Positions 1-11,957 of a stretch of 64,000 nt of DNA are shown in pieces. The translations under genes were made by a program, and so were the position numbers. How positions within the stretch are numbered: position 1 is the first letter of the stretch; every line of letters starts with the position of its first letter. Under the pieces are notes generated by a model. That model was given only the letters and a program-made list of their open reading frames with translations, ran no database searches and had not been told where the DNA came from. The stretch is from Oenanthe sinensis (lineage: Eukaryota > Streptophyta > Magnoliopsida > Apiales > Apiaceae), in the NCBI GenBank assembly GCA_028671895.1, contig CM053800.1:13909886-13973885 (forward strand). The letters run 5' to 3'.

Positions 1-2414
1 GCCCGGCTTTTCTATAAGATCGAGAATTATCAGATTTAATAACAGGAGATGCAACCTTTTTAACATTACTAGAGCTTTCGACTTTGTCTTTCCCTTTTTC
101 AGACTTGACAGATTTGTCATTCTTAGGAGAAGGCTTGTCACTCCTTACTTTAGGAGGACTAGCAGTCTTAGCTCTCACATGCTTCTTCTTGACATTAGAA
201 CTAGTAGCAGTATTTAGACATGTTTGACTAGTTGTATTCATCAAGTTTACAAATGTTTGCATGACGTTAAAAGTGCATGGCATACAATTAGGTTGACCAC
301 ATTGTGCATGATTCTGATGCATGTTATTCATTGTGTGTGGTACAGGCATGGCATGTGCAACAGGAATATTCATGTTTGATTTACATGCATAAGAAAGATG
401 TTCAGTAGATTTACAGTGATAACATGTTTTCTTTACTCGTTCTGCCTTAACCTCTTTTATGCCTTTCTCCTTTTTACTCTGTTGTTTAACAGCCTTAGCT
501 CCTAATCCTGGTCTAGATTCTTCTCTAGGGGATTTGATTTTAACTTGTTTAATAGGAGTTACCGGTTGTTCTCTCTGGCGATCTTCCATCTCTATCTCAT
601 ATCTAACTAATAATTCATTCTCTTCTTCTTCTTGAGGAACGAAGTGTTTAAAGATAGGTTTGACAATGGATTTAAGAATGCTAGGTATTTCATTTTTAAT
701 CTTACTGGAACTAGTATCTATATGCCTCTTTCCTTCCTTCTTTGATAAGTTAGAATAGTCAAGTCCTACACCTACTCCAGTTATCTTCTTAAATGTACCA
801 CTATCAACATTCACTTTACTAGCTGCTAGTTTATAAGCTTCGCATTTAGTTTCTAACTCAGCTAGTTTATTCCTAAGACATGCTTCTATTTCTTCCTTAA
901 GGTTGAGCTTGTGTTCCAAAGTTTTAATAGAGTCTCTTAGGGAAGTATCTATAGTGCAAGCAGCCTCTAATTCTTCCACTTTAGCCTCAAGCATTCTGCA
1001 TTTGGCAACAAGTGTTTTCTGTTCCTTTTGAGAAGTATTTAGGCTTTTGCACAACATATAGATCTCTTCGCTAAGAGCCCCGTTCTGCACCTTATAATCA
1101 ACAATAGACAGTTCTTCTTTAAGGGTTAGAACTGGTACCTCTGGTTCATCTGATGTCTCAGCCATGAGGGCAAAGTTTGATGTATAAGTAACTTCTTCCT
1201 CATCTGAATCATCCCAAGCTCTGCCTTCTGTTACTACTAAAGCTCTTTTTCCATGTCTTTCCTTCACCAGGGTTTCATACTTGCTTTTGAGGACTTCATA
1301 TGTTTCTTTGGGATATGTCTGTTTCGGCTTCTTGCAGTCGGTAGCAAAGTGTCCTGCTTCACCACAGTTATAGCATTTGAACTTCATTTTGAAATCCAAA
1401 GGAGATTTGTAGCTGGTACTCTTGCCTTTCCCTTTGTAGCCTTGTGAACTACCACCCCCCCTAGTAACCCGATAGTAAGATGAAGATTTACTCTACGGTC
1501 GGTTACTCTTTCTGAATCTTATATTGCTGAACTTCCTTGCCATGTATGCCACGACACTATCATCCATATTGTCCAGCTCTTCTTGGGTGAAGTAGTCATC
1601 ATCACTATTTGATGTGCACTCATCATCATTTTCAACTTGATGTGATGCAGGTGATGATCTAGGCTTTTCTACAACCATTGCCTTCTTAAACTCTACCTCA
1701 TCAGCAACTAACCCTGATGCAACTTCTTTTCCTCTTGAATCATTGTCCCATGCTTGATCTTGAAGTGTTTCCAGTTCATAGGTCTTTAGAATTCCATAAT
1801 ATTCTTCCAGAGTAGTTGTGTGCAAATCTCTGGTTTCTCTAACAGCGTAGACTCTATGTTCGATGCTTTTTGGCTGGTTCCTCAGATATCTTGTGTTGAC
1901 TTCAACCACGGGGAGATTTACACCTCTCAGATTCAAATCCAAAACTAACTGATTGAATCTTAGATAGACATCTGTTATGCTTTCACCTTTTCTTATTCTG
2001 AAGGTATCATACTCCATCTTGAGTATAAGTGTTTTGTTACTTCTGACCTCAGTGGTACCTTCCATGACGACCTCTAGCTTATCCCAAATCTTCTTTGCTG
2101 TACTTAGTCCTTTAACTACATTAAACATCTCATGATCTAGGGATTCCATCAGTGTTTGTCGAACGGATGTATCGAAAGCTATCTGCTCCTTATCAGCATC
2201 TGAAAAGTCTACTGCCTTCTTAGGCTCAGACCGTTGTGGTACTACCACATCTCCTTCCATATGCTCAGGAACACATTGGTATAAATTTACCTTTGTCGAG
2301 GACTTCCAGATATTCAGGATTGACGGACTCAAGGTAAAGTTTCATTCTCAACACCCATTCTTCATAATGATCTCGGTCGAACATTGGAATCTTGAAATTG
2401 TTTTTAGGTGCCAT
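1..2414 (-). pseudogene. gag: Element A gag, frameshifted, with one premature stop and truncated by the window
   Basis: Gag coats and packages the retrotransposon RNA. The start codon is at 2414-2412, and the first residues (MAPKNNFKIPMFDRDHYEEW) match the start of copia-type Gag. This frame ends after about 45 codons; the reading continues in another frame from about 2280, so there is a 1-2 nt indel near 2275-2285. The long frame shows the UBN2 region (LKMEYDTFRIRKGESITDVY), a stop codon at about 1493, then a first CCHC knuckle (CYNCGEAGHFATDC, about 1340-1380), a Glu/Lys-rich coiled-coil extension, and a second knuckle (CYHCKSTEHLSYAC, about 390-430). By comparison with element B the natural gag stop lies only some ten codons beyond the window edge. 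Not functional as written. Confidence 0.8.
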
Positions 2415-3176
2415 CTTAATGTGGATTTAAAGTAAAGATAATAAACTTTTCTTATTACTTGAGTAGTAATTAAAAGAAAATTAAATTATCTTAAAATAAA
2501 TCAAAGTTCAAATTCTGGACACCAAAAATTTCTAAGTACCCAAGACTAGGCTAAGTAGAATATCTATGTAGTACAACTGCCCAAGTCGAAATTCTCCAAG
2601 TAGAACTTTTGTCCAAGTCGAACTTTCTTCAAGTAAAATATTCAAGTAGAATATTCTAAGTAGAAACTCTATGTAGAACTTTTGTCCTTGGAAAAATTTG
2701 TTGCAGGTCACTTTAACAGGTCACTTTAATGTTGAATAAACAATGTTACTTTTTACACTTTTTGACTTTTGTGGTTTTTCTCACCTAATTCACCTAACCC
2801 ACGTGCTAGGTACTAAATATGTTCTGTTAAACTTTTTGTTGTGAGATATATGTCAAATCAAAAACCAATAACACCTTTTGTCTTTTTGAAAAGGAAATCA
2901 AAAAGTTGTTGGGTTTGTCTTCTTTAACAAGAACAATGATGAACACTCAAGAACACCAAATATCAAAGTACCCAGATTAATTCACAAAAATTATCTAAAA
3001 TCCATCCAAGCTAAATAATCACACCTGGAGTATTTAAATAATTTTTTGGATGAGTTTTCACTATAAACGAATTAAGGCCCACTTTTTGAGAAAAATTGAA
3101 AAGTAGTTCTGGAAGATGAAAACTCACAAATCTTCTACCAAACACAAGGATCTATGTTTTGTATGTTAAACATGAA
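2415..3176 (-). other. Element A untranslated leader between PBS and gag
   Basis: No ORF of interest. At 2530-2700 the leader repeats the words AAGTAGAA / TTCTAC and CAAGTCGAA many times. These are the same words that build the 49-bp tandem repeat in this element's own LTR. See findings for motif sharing between LTR and leader. Confidence 0.6.
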
Positions 3177-3188
3177 GCTCTGATACCA
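3177..3188 (-). promoter_or_regulatory. Primer binding site of element A (tRNA-iMet)
   Basis: On the minus strand the sequence is TGGTATCAGAGC, the standard plant copia primer binding site complementary to initiator tRNA-Met. It begins 2 nt after the end of the LTR (CCTAACA). Confidence 0.9.
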
Positions 3189-3464
3189 ATTGTTAGGTCC
3201 AAATGTGTTGTAGAGGGGGGGTGAATACAACTTTTCGAATTTAAGAAGCAATAAATACCATGTAATAAATGAACACAATGATTCAAGTAATATATGTCTT
3301 ATATATAACTTGAAAGGGTTGCTACAACATTCATTATAAAGTACACCAGAAGTAAAGAGGGTAGTAAACGATACTAAGCTCTGTGAATATACTCTCTCTC
3401 TTTTACAAGTGTTTATCTCGAAAATATTGCTCTCTTCTTTTTAAAAAAAATACACAAGTACTTC

Positions 3465-3472
3465 TATTTATA
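3465..3472 (-). promoter_or_regulatory. TATA box of element A LTR
   Basis: The sense strand reads TATAAATA about 275 bp before the LTR 3' end, as in the related LTRs of B, C, D and E, which have TATA boxes 310-355 bp from their ends. Confidence 0.65.
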
Positions 3473-3636
3473 CTACTTGTAATCTATGTCGTGTAGTCTT
3501 CAAAGACTAAGATATACGTGGCCCAATGATATCCACATAAATCTTATCTTATCTTGAAAGCTTGGAAATCTGCCAATTAGATGATGCCATGTGTCATGTT
3601 GAAACTGCCCTCCATGTAGAATATCTACTTGAGAAT

Positions 3637-3806
3637 TTCTACTTGGTCATCTCGAACTTCTAAGTAGAATTTCTACATAGGAATGTTCTACTTGGCTATC
3701 TCGAACATCTAAGTAGAATTTCTACATAGGAATGTTCTACTTGGCTATCTCGAACATCTAAGTAGAATTTCTACATAGGAATGTTCTACTTGGCTATCTC
3801 GAACAT
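3637..3806. repeat. 49-bp tandem repeat in element A LTR, about 3.4 units
   Basis: Units begin TTCTACTTGG and contain CTATCTCGAA and AAGTAGAATT. The second and third units are identical; the first differs at a few bases; the last is partial. It sits 165-340 bp upstream of the TATA box. Confidence 0.9.
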
Positions 3807-4352
3807 TTTGTACTTAGAGAAATTCTAGGCTTCAATCTTTGAAACTTCTATGCAACATCTTGAACTTGTGATTTCTTATGTCTTCCATATTCTTCAACAA
3901 GCTCTTGAACCTGGATCTCTATTACTGACATAAACTTGCTATCAATGTCCTGACACTTGATGCAATGGTCTGATTCATAAGTGACTAGTCCTGATAGTGT
4001 TTCTGCTTCTTGAATAGATTACCATATTCAATTAGTAATATGACTTTCCAATTATTGCTTTCCTTCTTGTTCACTTGAAATCAATTAGCCTTATTGATAC
4101 TGATAGTTATGATCTTGAATCTTTTAAGTTACAAATCACTGAGGCATGAACAACTCTGTCTTGAACTTCTTTCAATGATTTCTTCTTTATTTGATCATAG
4201 TTAACATGTTGAATTGTATCAATTACCTTGTCTTCATTTAACATTGATTTCTTTGTGGCTTCATGTTCTTGATTGTCTTCCGGTTAAGTATCTTTTCTTT
4301 TAGTTGAGTTACATAAGTTATAGTGTTACAAGTTTAGACACTCTTCCTTTCA

Positions 4353-4770
4353 ATTATGTCTTTATTTACTACGTTATATATTGAAAAAAATAATAAATGT
4401 CCTTGGAATATTAATACGTAATATATATCTTTAGGTATGTGACTTAAAAATGAGATTATATGAATAGTATTTTATTTCTAAAATTCCCTAGTCAAGTATT
4501 ATTATTATTTAAGGACAATAATAATGTAATAAGACTAGAATGTTTGTTGACAGATGACCACATCTCAATGGTCATTGGTATGGTGATACTAAAGTCAAGA
4601 ACATAAGTGTATATATCAATACATGACACTGGAAAGACCCGCCATGAGATTCTACATGTTAATAAGTGTCATAAGAAATCTCAATGTGATAATGATGTAA
4701 TGATCCTCTGACTTGAAATATTTATATTTCTATACGAGAATTAATATACTTTGATTACACTCAAAGTTAC
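4353..4770 (+). repeat. Left part of element F 5' LTR (split by elements A and C)
   Basis: This stretch has no ORF. It is homologous, in inverted orientation, to the H LTR at about 33480-33738 and 35862-35990 (for example the blocks around TTGGTCAC...TATGG and AAGTCAAGAACAT). Its continuation is at 30625-31823 on the other side of element C. The first part of the LTR lies to the left of element A, outside the window. Confidence 0.75.
4766..4770. repeat. Left target-site duplication of element C (GTTAC)
   Basis: GTTAC directly precedes the left LTR and is repeated at 30625-30629 directly after the right LTR. Five bases is the usual copia duplication length. Confidence 0.95.
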
Positions 4771-5889
4771 TGTTATTCCCTAGAACAATGTCAATATTTG
4801 TAGAAGGGGGGTTGAATACAAATATTAAAACTTTTTGCTGGTTCTAATATTCGTTCTTGAAGTTTGAGAATATAGAGAGAATATGTTCTTACAATTTAAG
4901 ACTGAAACGTAAATTGAATAAGGAGATTTAAAATTACTGATGGATTGGTTTTTCCATCAGTGTATATTTTTGCTCAATGTTCCTAGGTTAAAAGAAACCT
5001 AGCTGCGTTTTTACAAGATTAGAAAACAAATCAACTGTTCTTACAAATGTGCTCTCAAGCTCGAACAGTTGATTAAGAAATATTGTCTAACTTGTCTGTT
5101 TTCTAATAATGCTGCTACACTTGTTTTTATACTACAAGTGTGCTTTTACAATTCCTATACTAGGATTGTTTCTACCTACCTTCCTTTTTCTTTTTGACAT
5201 TTTATCAAAAAGGAGTTTGAAAGACAGCTTCTGATTGAGTCTTCACAGTCACTCTAGACTGTTTTCCATAGGTGTGCTTTTCTTCTTTGGATCTTCAACA
5301 GATATTCTTTCTGTGTTGTCACACTCAATTGATAATTTGCTATTAAGCATATCAATTGATCCATTCTTTAATCCATCAACTGATGTACTTCTTCGATTGA
5401 TCTTTCTATCCATCGATTGATAAAAGATGGATTATCGATTGATAGATGTTATCAATTGATATATCAATCGATGGGTCTTCACATCAGTTGATGGTCTTCA
5501 ATGCTTGACTTGGCTTCTTCGATTGATCCCTCATCCATCGATGCTTCAATATCAATTGATCATCCTTCACTTGTGTAATTTCCTGTCTTCACATAATTAC
5601 AATTCAACAGTTTAATTTACACATCAATTGATGATCTATATCAATCGACTCTAACATCAATTGATGAACAAAATATCAATTGATTTACACCTTATAGATT
5701 GAAATAGACTAAGTACACCTATACTACTATCCAAGTTATCAGTTGATTCACATAAACACTTCAACTGATAAATGGTTTCCTGATCAATTGATATTTATAA
5801 CTTTCATATCAATTGATCAGTTACATCAAATAAAATTTCTATGATTCTAAGATTAATGTTATCATCAAATCACATGTAGATTCCTAACA
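4771..5889 (-). repeat. 3' LTR of element C (1119 bp)
   Basis: Ends are TGTTATTCCC...ATTCCTAACA in plus coordinates. It carries a sense TATA box (TATAAAAA, 5124-5131) inside an imperfect palindrome around CACTTG. The region 5320-5830 upstream of the TATA box contains a dense, irregular cluster of ATCAATTGAT, ATCGATTGAT and ATCAATCGAT words. A perfect 10-bp stem (4793-4802 with 4817-4826) encloses six C on the sense strand. Confidence 0.95.
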
Positions 5890-5903
5890 ATCTCCCCCTA
5901 TTT
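5890..5903 (-). promoter_or_regulatory. Polypurine tract of element C
   Basis: The sense strand reads AAATAGGGGGAGAT directly before the 3' LTR. The same tract borders the 3' LTRs of B and E, and a degenerate form borders that of D. It primes plus-strand DNA synthesis. Confidence 0.9.
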
Positions 5904-6064
5904 GTGTCTGTGTTATTAACAGACATAAATCTACTTGATGATAACAAAAACCCTTAAAATTTACATTTAGATAAAATCAAGAAACTTAATTGGCACATTA
6001 ATTTTGGAAGTACCAGATTGATAGATAACTCCTGCAAGCAGCTTCAATGTCTTCATGATTTAAA

Positions 6065-9000
6065 TTAGTTCCTCTTCCTTCTTTTCTCAGCATTTTCCTT
6101 TAGTTGTCTCATGAAAGAACTTCTCAAGATTGCTTCATCCCTGTCAGTTTCTCCAAGTTGCCTCATAAGGTAATGTATTTCTTCATCTGTGATTTTGTCC
6201 AGATATTTGTAGATATCAAAGAACTTTTTATTGCCCTCTATATCTGTAAAAATCATAGCATACTTTGGCTCCAACACCACCTTTTTGACCTGTGACTTCC
6301 ATAGCTTTAGAGGTGAATCAGGTTCAGCTTCTGCCTTGGATCTTCTTAACTTTGAAATTTGTTGTTGTATCTCCTGAGCAATTGTTGTGTTGAGTTTGTA
6401 CTTTCTGTCGAGTAGAGGAAGAATAGTCTTTAAAACATTGTAGCTTTGCTTCATTATCACCTTCAATGAATAGATTGTTTTCACTCCATTTTCATACTCC
6501 AACCTCATTGATTCTTCATGGTTAGAGGTTGTCGGGTGAGTCCTTACTCCAATTAATCCTTTTTCATTGATTAATGGTATTCCCTTCAAATCATATCCTT
6601 CAATTGTGACCTCCTGCTTGATTTCTTCTTGTTGACCCTGGAGGTTTTCCTGAACAACTATTTCTTGAGTAGAACTTGACCTTTTCTTGGCCATAGTAAC
6701 TTTTCTCTTTTTCCTCAGTGGTTGATCCATTAGTTGATCTTCCATATCCCATTCCATTTTCATTTGCCTTGCTATTTCCTCATTTTCTTTTTCTTTCTTT
6801 TTAGCATCTGACAATCCTGATGAAATGGCTTCTTGAAGAAGCTTCTGGCCAACTGGCTCTTTTCTCTTCTTCTTTTCTTCAATCATTATGGCTTTTCCCT
6901 TTTTCTTCTCTTTAAGGGCTTCTTGATCAACTGATAAAAAGGCTTCAGCATCTGAGTTGCTTTCCTTGGCAGCCTTTAGTGCATCTTCATTTATTTTTCT
7001 TGTTTGAGCAATGAACTCATCCAAGTCTCCTTTTTCTACTGCCTCTGTTACTAACTCAGTGTTTCTCCTTAGATCTTCAATTCTCTTCTTTTCTCTCTCA
7101 ATCATTGATTGAGTTTTTTTTTCCCTAGAAATTCTCCTAGCTTCAAGATCATCATCAAACTTCTTGTAATCTTTCTTTTTCTGTTCTAAATCATCTTTTG
7201 GAGAATTAGATGACTTAGATTTCATTGAAGATTGATTGTCCATGTTACTTCTGCTTTTATCTCTTCTGTGTGCAGAGCTGCCAATACCACCACTGCCTTT
7301 GCCATCACCACCATCATCATCTTTCCTCTTCTTTGTATTCTCCCCCTTTTTGTTATCATCAAATAAAGAGGGTGGTGGAAGTCTGTCAAGAATCCTTTGA
7401 AGAATGGAAGAATGTAGATTTTGACTTCTGAGGATATCATCCATTTTCTTCTCTAGAGACCCTACTCTTGTCTCCAAAGATGTAAAGTTCTTGGATTCCT
7501 TGAAAAGCTTGTCCTTGATGCTATTCATGGTGTTGAACGGTAACTTTTCATCCAATCTTCTGTCTATAGTATCCTTGGTTGTGGAGATAGAGTTCTTGAT
7601 AATCTCCAGTTCCCTTCTTACTCCTGTAACTGTCATCTTGTGGATCTTCATTGTGTCCCTCATGTAGTGAGCAATTCTTCTTTGTGCAGGATCTGCAATT
7701 TCTTCTTCCACCATTGCTCTTCTGTATTGAGACATAATTTCAGTTTCAGCAGCTTCTAATGAACCATCAATAGTGCTCATCCATGGTTCCTCATCAGAAT
7801 CACTCTCCAATTCTTCAGGTGCCATATAACAAGTGTCTGTTGTATTGGCAATGCTTTCCTTCAGATTCCTGGTCCTTTGTTCTGTATGTTCAATTCCCAA
7901 AAGTTATTCGGCAGTCCTGTTACTTGAAGTTGCCAACCCTTGATATTGAGGATCAGGATGAATGAAATTCCTTGGATCCAATTCACCAGCATCTATTTCT
8001 TTTTCAAGGTCCTTAAGAACTCCATTCCCACTAGCTTCTGCATCATAGGCTCCCCCTATTTGCTTTACTCCTTCCTCTACTTCTTCTGCCATCAGATCAT
8101 TTTCCAATTCTTGTGCAAATTGAAGATTTGTTTTATCACTCTCACTCATCTCTCTATTTTGCATCAGGATCTCATCCTGGAATCTCACCTCTCCCTCACT
8201 TATTTGTTGTGCACCTTCTAAGGTGGGGCCCTCAAGTGTTTCACTCTCATCCCTGGAAGAAATAGGAATGTTTTTGCTCACTTCCTCTCCTTTTGCCAGG
8301 TTACAATCCTGCCTCTCACTCAACTCACTCATTCCTAAGAGTGTTTGGGCAACATCAATTGATTGATCATCAATTGATGTATTGACAATATTAGTTGAAG
8401 TGGTGTTTGGGACATCCATCGATTGATGCATACCCATCGATTGATCTTGAGTATCGATCGATGGCTTATCAGTCGATGGCTGAATATCAATTGATGAAGG
8501 AACATCAATTGATGGAGAAGAAACAGTTGAGATAATTTGTGAAGTTATGTTTGAGATGATATTGGAAATAGAATCCTGAAAATTCTGAGAAGAAGATTCA
8601 GGAGAGAGTGTTGGCTTCTCCTTGAAAAATAAAGAAGGAGAATCTGAAAATGTTCGATAATCTATCAAAACATTTTCTGAAGAAGTTTGAGATGGGGAAA
8701 GAAGAATAGAAGAGATAGGAATTGAAAGAGAATGGGGCTGCATCTCATCATTTATATGAGATGCATCAAGCAGACTTTGTGAAGGCTCCACCACAGTTTC
8801 CTGTGGTTTTGCAGTGTGTGATTCCCCAAGTGCAAAGGTGACTTTCTTTTCTCTCCTCTTATATGGGGTTATTGGTTTGGACTTTGTGTCTCCAACTTTG
8901 TTCTGTGCCCCTGGTTGTGGGCTATTTTCAATACTGTCATCCTTTTGAGAGGATGGCAATAAGAATGTGGTGTTTTCCATATTTACATCCACAATCTTTT

Positions 9001-10090
9001 GGGAGACTGTGGAGTGGCTTGGCTGAGGTTGCACACCCTCACTCTCCTTATCCTTCTGGGTTCTTTGATGTTCCACAGTTCCCTCACCACCTAAATCCTC
9101 CTCTAGTCTATCTACCAAAACATTTGATTTTCTTTTCTTTGATTTTACAACAGCAGGTTTTTGGGAACCTGTTGAGGATGGTTTCTTAGATTTGGATTTA
9201 GAGATTGGTTGTGTGACTTGGGCAGGAGGGTTAGGGTCATTACTACCACCCTCCATAGTCACAGAAGGCAAAGAAGAATTAGGTTGAGAAGAGTTTAAAG
9301 TACAGACATATACCTGAACAAAAGAGGGATAGATCAATTCCACATTGCTGTGAAGATTGATCCTTACCAGGTCTTTAAAGACCCTTTTGTTTTGAGTCCA
9401 GCACTCAAGGGTTTCAGTTTCCCTGCAAAACTCAATTTCTTTGACCAAGTGGTTAATTATAATCATGATAAATCTAGCATAGTATATATGATTAGATCTA
9501 TCATGCTTCTTTCCTAACTTAGCAGCAATTTCAGATAACAATATAGAAGAAAAATCATGATATTCATCAAACAAAACACTATATGCTATCTGTTGCATGC
9601 TTGAAGTTATGGCATCAAAATTACTAATTTTACCACTAATGTATTTTATTATTTCATCAAAGAAATAGGACCATTTTCTCCTAAGGTGTTTTCTAACTAC
9701 TTGTCCTAAATTGATATCAGGATTTGCATAATTAACAGCCCTAAGCATGTTTCTAATATCTGATTCACTAGGCACATTATCAGTATTATTAACAGGCAAA
9801 TCTAAACAATCATTTAAAATTAAAGTAGTAAGAATGTACTCTTGTCCTTTACAGTTGAACTTGATGCTCGAGAAGTCATCGGCAACTTCTGCAGAGGACC
9901 AAAATTCTTCCACCAAATTGCAGATTATTGTTGGTGCTTCCTTCAATGCTTTCTGTATCTTTCCACTTCCCAGGAATTGCATCAATGGATGAAATTCCTT
10001 TGGAGCCTCTTCAACAACAGTGCAGGCCACAAAATTATTCAATTCGTAGATGAACCCTGCTTGAGAGATTTTCTTGGATGAAGATGCCAT
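6065..10090 (-). pseudogene. Element C env-like third ORF, about 1341 codons with one stop
   Basis: One reading frame runs from ATG 10090 to stop 6065, interrupted only by a single TAA at 7904-7906; the two halves (728 and 611 codons) are in the same frame. Position downstream of RNase H and before the PPT matches the extra ORF of Sireviruses, called env-like by position only. The N-terminal 250 residues look globular and helical (FHPLMQFLGSGKIQKAL, EEFWSSAEV). The middle is Ser/Thr/Pro-rich, with reiterated Ser-Ile-Asp (8340-8520) encoded by the element's ATCAATTGAT motif. The second half is a Lys/Glu-rich coiled coil (REKKTQSMIEREKKRIEDL) with a compact C-terminus. I see no signal peptide or membrane segment, so a true envelope function is unsupported. 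A counterpart occurs in B and, partly, in D and E. Confidence 0.8.
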
Positions 10091-10734
10091 TTTAGTAGAA
10101 GATTAGTAGTACAAAAGCTTTGAAGATATTAGAAGAGTTGAGTACTGAGAGACAGAGGGTTGTGATTAAGTTCGTAGAATTAGAGAGAGAGAAAGAGTTA
10201 GAGAAATTGTTAGTAAACAAAACGTAAGTAAGAATGAATAATGTTTTAATCTCATTATTTATATTTACTAGTTTCTCCATCAATTTCTTACTCAAAATAG
10301 AACTTAATCGACCGTTAAAAGAAAATGAAAGGTAAAAGTTACCTATCTTGGCAATCGACTGTTATACATACATGAATATACGTATTAATCAATTGATAAA
10401 ATAAGTAATCAACGGCTAAATTTTGTACAGATCGACTGATGACATGGACCAATCAAATTCCAGGTCTTCGATCGATAGCAATCTTATCCATCGATAGGTA
10501 CATTTATCCATCGATAAATAAATATATCATCAATTGATATATTTATCTGTCGACAGTTTCAGATATCCATCGATAGACAAATATATCATCAATTGATATA
10601 TTTATCTGTCGACAGCTTCAGATATCCATCGATATGTAAAAATGTTTATCAGTTGATTATTGAAGAATCAATAATTTAACATAATCAATGGCTAAAATTA
10701 ATATTAATACATAACTTGTCAGACATTTAAAGGA
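10091..10734 (-). other. Element C pol-to-env spacer, rich in ATCGAT/ATCAATTGAT words
   Basis: No convincing ORF. The stretch 10343-10655 contains many copies of the LTR motif family (ATCAATTGAT, CCATCGATA, TCGACAG), including a 59-bp tandem duplication at 10520-10578 and 10579-10637. Confidence 0.75.
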
Positions 10735-11385
10735 TTAAATATAATTAAGCATACCTAAATCACAGACCAATCTATTGAAAGTAGATTCATCTAGTGGTTT
10801 GGTAAAAATGTCTGCAAGTTGTCTTTCACTAGGGACAAAATGTAATTCAACTGTACCATTCATTACATGTTCCCTAATGAAGTGATACCTTATGTCAATA
10901 TGCTTGGTTCTGAAATGTTGCACAGGATTTTCTGTTATAGCAATGGCACTTGTATTGTCACAGAAAATAGGAATCTTGTTCAAGTTGAACCCATAGTCAA
11001 GTAGTTGATTCTTCATCCATAAAATTTGTGCACAGCAACTTCCAGCTGCAATGTACTCAGCCTCTGCAGTAGATGTAGAAACCGAATTCTGCTTTTTGCT
11101 AAACCATGACACAAGATTATTTCCTAGAAATTGACAGGAGCCTGTTGTACTTTTTCTGTCAATTCTGCAACCTGCATAGTCTGTATCTGAATAGCCAATT
11201 AGATCAAATCCAGAATCTCTAGGATACCAAATTCCAAGATTTGGAGTTCCTTTGAGATATCTGAATATTCTTTTTATTGCAATCAAATGAGATTCTCTAG
11301 GATCAGCTTGAAACCTAGCACAAAGACATGTAGCAAACATTATATCTGGCCTACTTGCAGTTAAATAAAGTAATGAGCCAACCAT
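10735..11385 (-). pseudogene. pol: Element C pol, 3' end: end of RT and RNase H
   Basis: The 216 codons begin inside the conserved end of the copia reverse transcriptase (MVGSLLYLTASRPD) and continue through RNase H, with SDTDYAGCRIDRKST, STAEAEYIAAG and FCDNTSAI, to a natural stop at 10735. The catalytic part of RT, including the YVDD box, is missing; the sequence jumps at 11385 into the truncated LTR of element B. The upstream half of pol is at 25550-26977. Confidence 0.9.
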
Positions 11386-11943
11386 GCCTTAGCAAATATG
11401 CACTCATCCTATGATGATTTTATTTAGTGACTAATTGTGGATTAACCTTTATGAGCAAGTTTCCCTAGCTTCTTCAATTTCTTTTCCTCACTCAATTCAA
11501 ATGAGATCTTCTATTACTGACATGAACTTGCCTCCAATGTCCTGACACTTGATGCAGTGGTCTGGTTCATAAGTGACTAGTCTTGAAAGGGGTTCTTGCT
11601 TCTGAATGTCAGTTCTCATTTGTTGATTAATCTTTACATTATCCAGTTGTTGAGATGCATTACATGAAATCACTTTGGTCTTCTTGATACTTCTTTGACA
11701 TTGATTTGATTCTCCATTAGATAAGTTAGGGCATGAGCAATACTGAGATTGAACTTCTTCTCACTTAGGCATTCTGGACTAATCAAATTAGTTACTTGTA
11801 GTTACCAAGTATCATTACCATTTCTTCAGTTTATTGATTCCATGTGCTTCTTCAGTTTCTCTTGTTTTGCTGTTGTTTTATCTTTTACCTAGTTGAGTTA
11901 CATAGTAATTAAGTGTTACAAGTTAGTACACCTATGCCTTTCA
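11386..11943 (-). repeat. Truncated 3' LTR of element B
   Basis: This segment aligns with 24995-25546, with six differences over about 552 bp by my reading. The remainder (equivalent of 24301-24994, including TATA box and U5) is missing; it is replaced at 11385 by element C pol. The junction shows a short shared word, TGCC(T). Confidence 0.9.
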
Positions 11944-11957
11944 ATCTCCCCCTATTT
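11944..11957 (-). promoter_or_regulatory. Polypurine tract of element B
   Basis: The sense strand reads AAATAGGGGGAGAT directly before the 3' LTR start TGAAAGG. Confidence 0.9.

Larger units (their letters stand above)
1..4352 (-). mobile_element. Element A: Sirevirus-like Ty1/copia retrotransposon, cut by the window start
   Basis: Read on the minus strand, the order is 5' LTR (3191-4352), tRNA-iMet primer binding site (3177-3188), leader, then gag running off the left edge. Protease, integrase, RT and 3' LTR would lie outside the window. The Gag is closely related to that of element B: a UBN2/DUF4219-type N-terminus, CCHC knuckle, long coiled-coil-rich extension and second CCHC knuckle. The right flank (4353 onward) is LTR sequence of element F, so A is nested in F. 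The candidate right TSD would be ATTAT at 4353-4357; the left copy is not visible. Confidence 0.85.
3191..4352 (-). repeat. 5' LTR of element A (1162 bp)
   Basis: In plus coordinates it starts TGTTAGGTCC next to the PBS and ends CTTCCTTTCA, giving TG...CA ends. A sense-strand TATA box (TATAAATA) lies at 3465-3472. Upstream of it (3637-3806) is a 49-bp tandem repeat, about 3.4 copies, built from TTCTACTTGG...AAGTAGAATT. Near the LTR 3' end is a hairpin with arms 3207-3212 and 3227-3232 around an 8-nt C tract (sense strand). A block at 3920-3990 is shared with the LTRs of B and, weakly, D. Confidence 0.8.

Noticed and set aside
3637..3806. Regular repeats resembling a CRISPR array
   Set aside because: True 49-bp tandem repeat without variable spacers, in a plant LTR; D LTR repeats likewise.
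5235..5420. 61-codon ORF present twice (also 29970-30155)
   Set aside because: Lies in both LTRs of element C; duplicated because the LTR is, with no domain.
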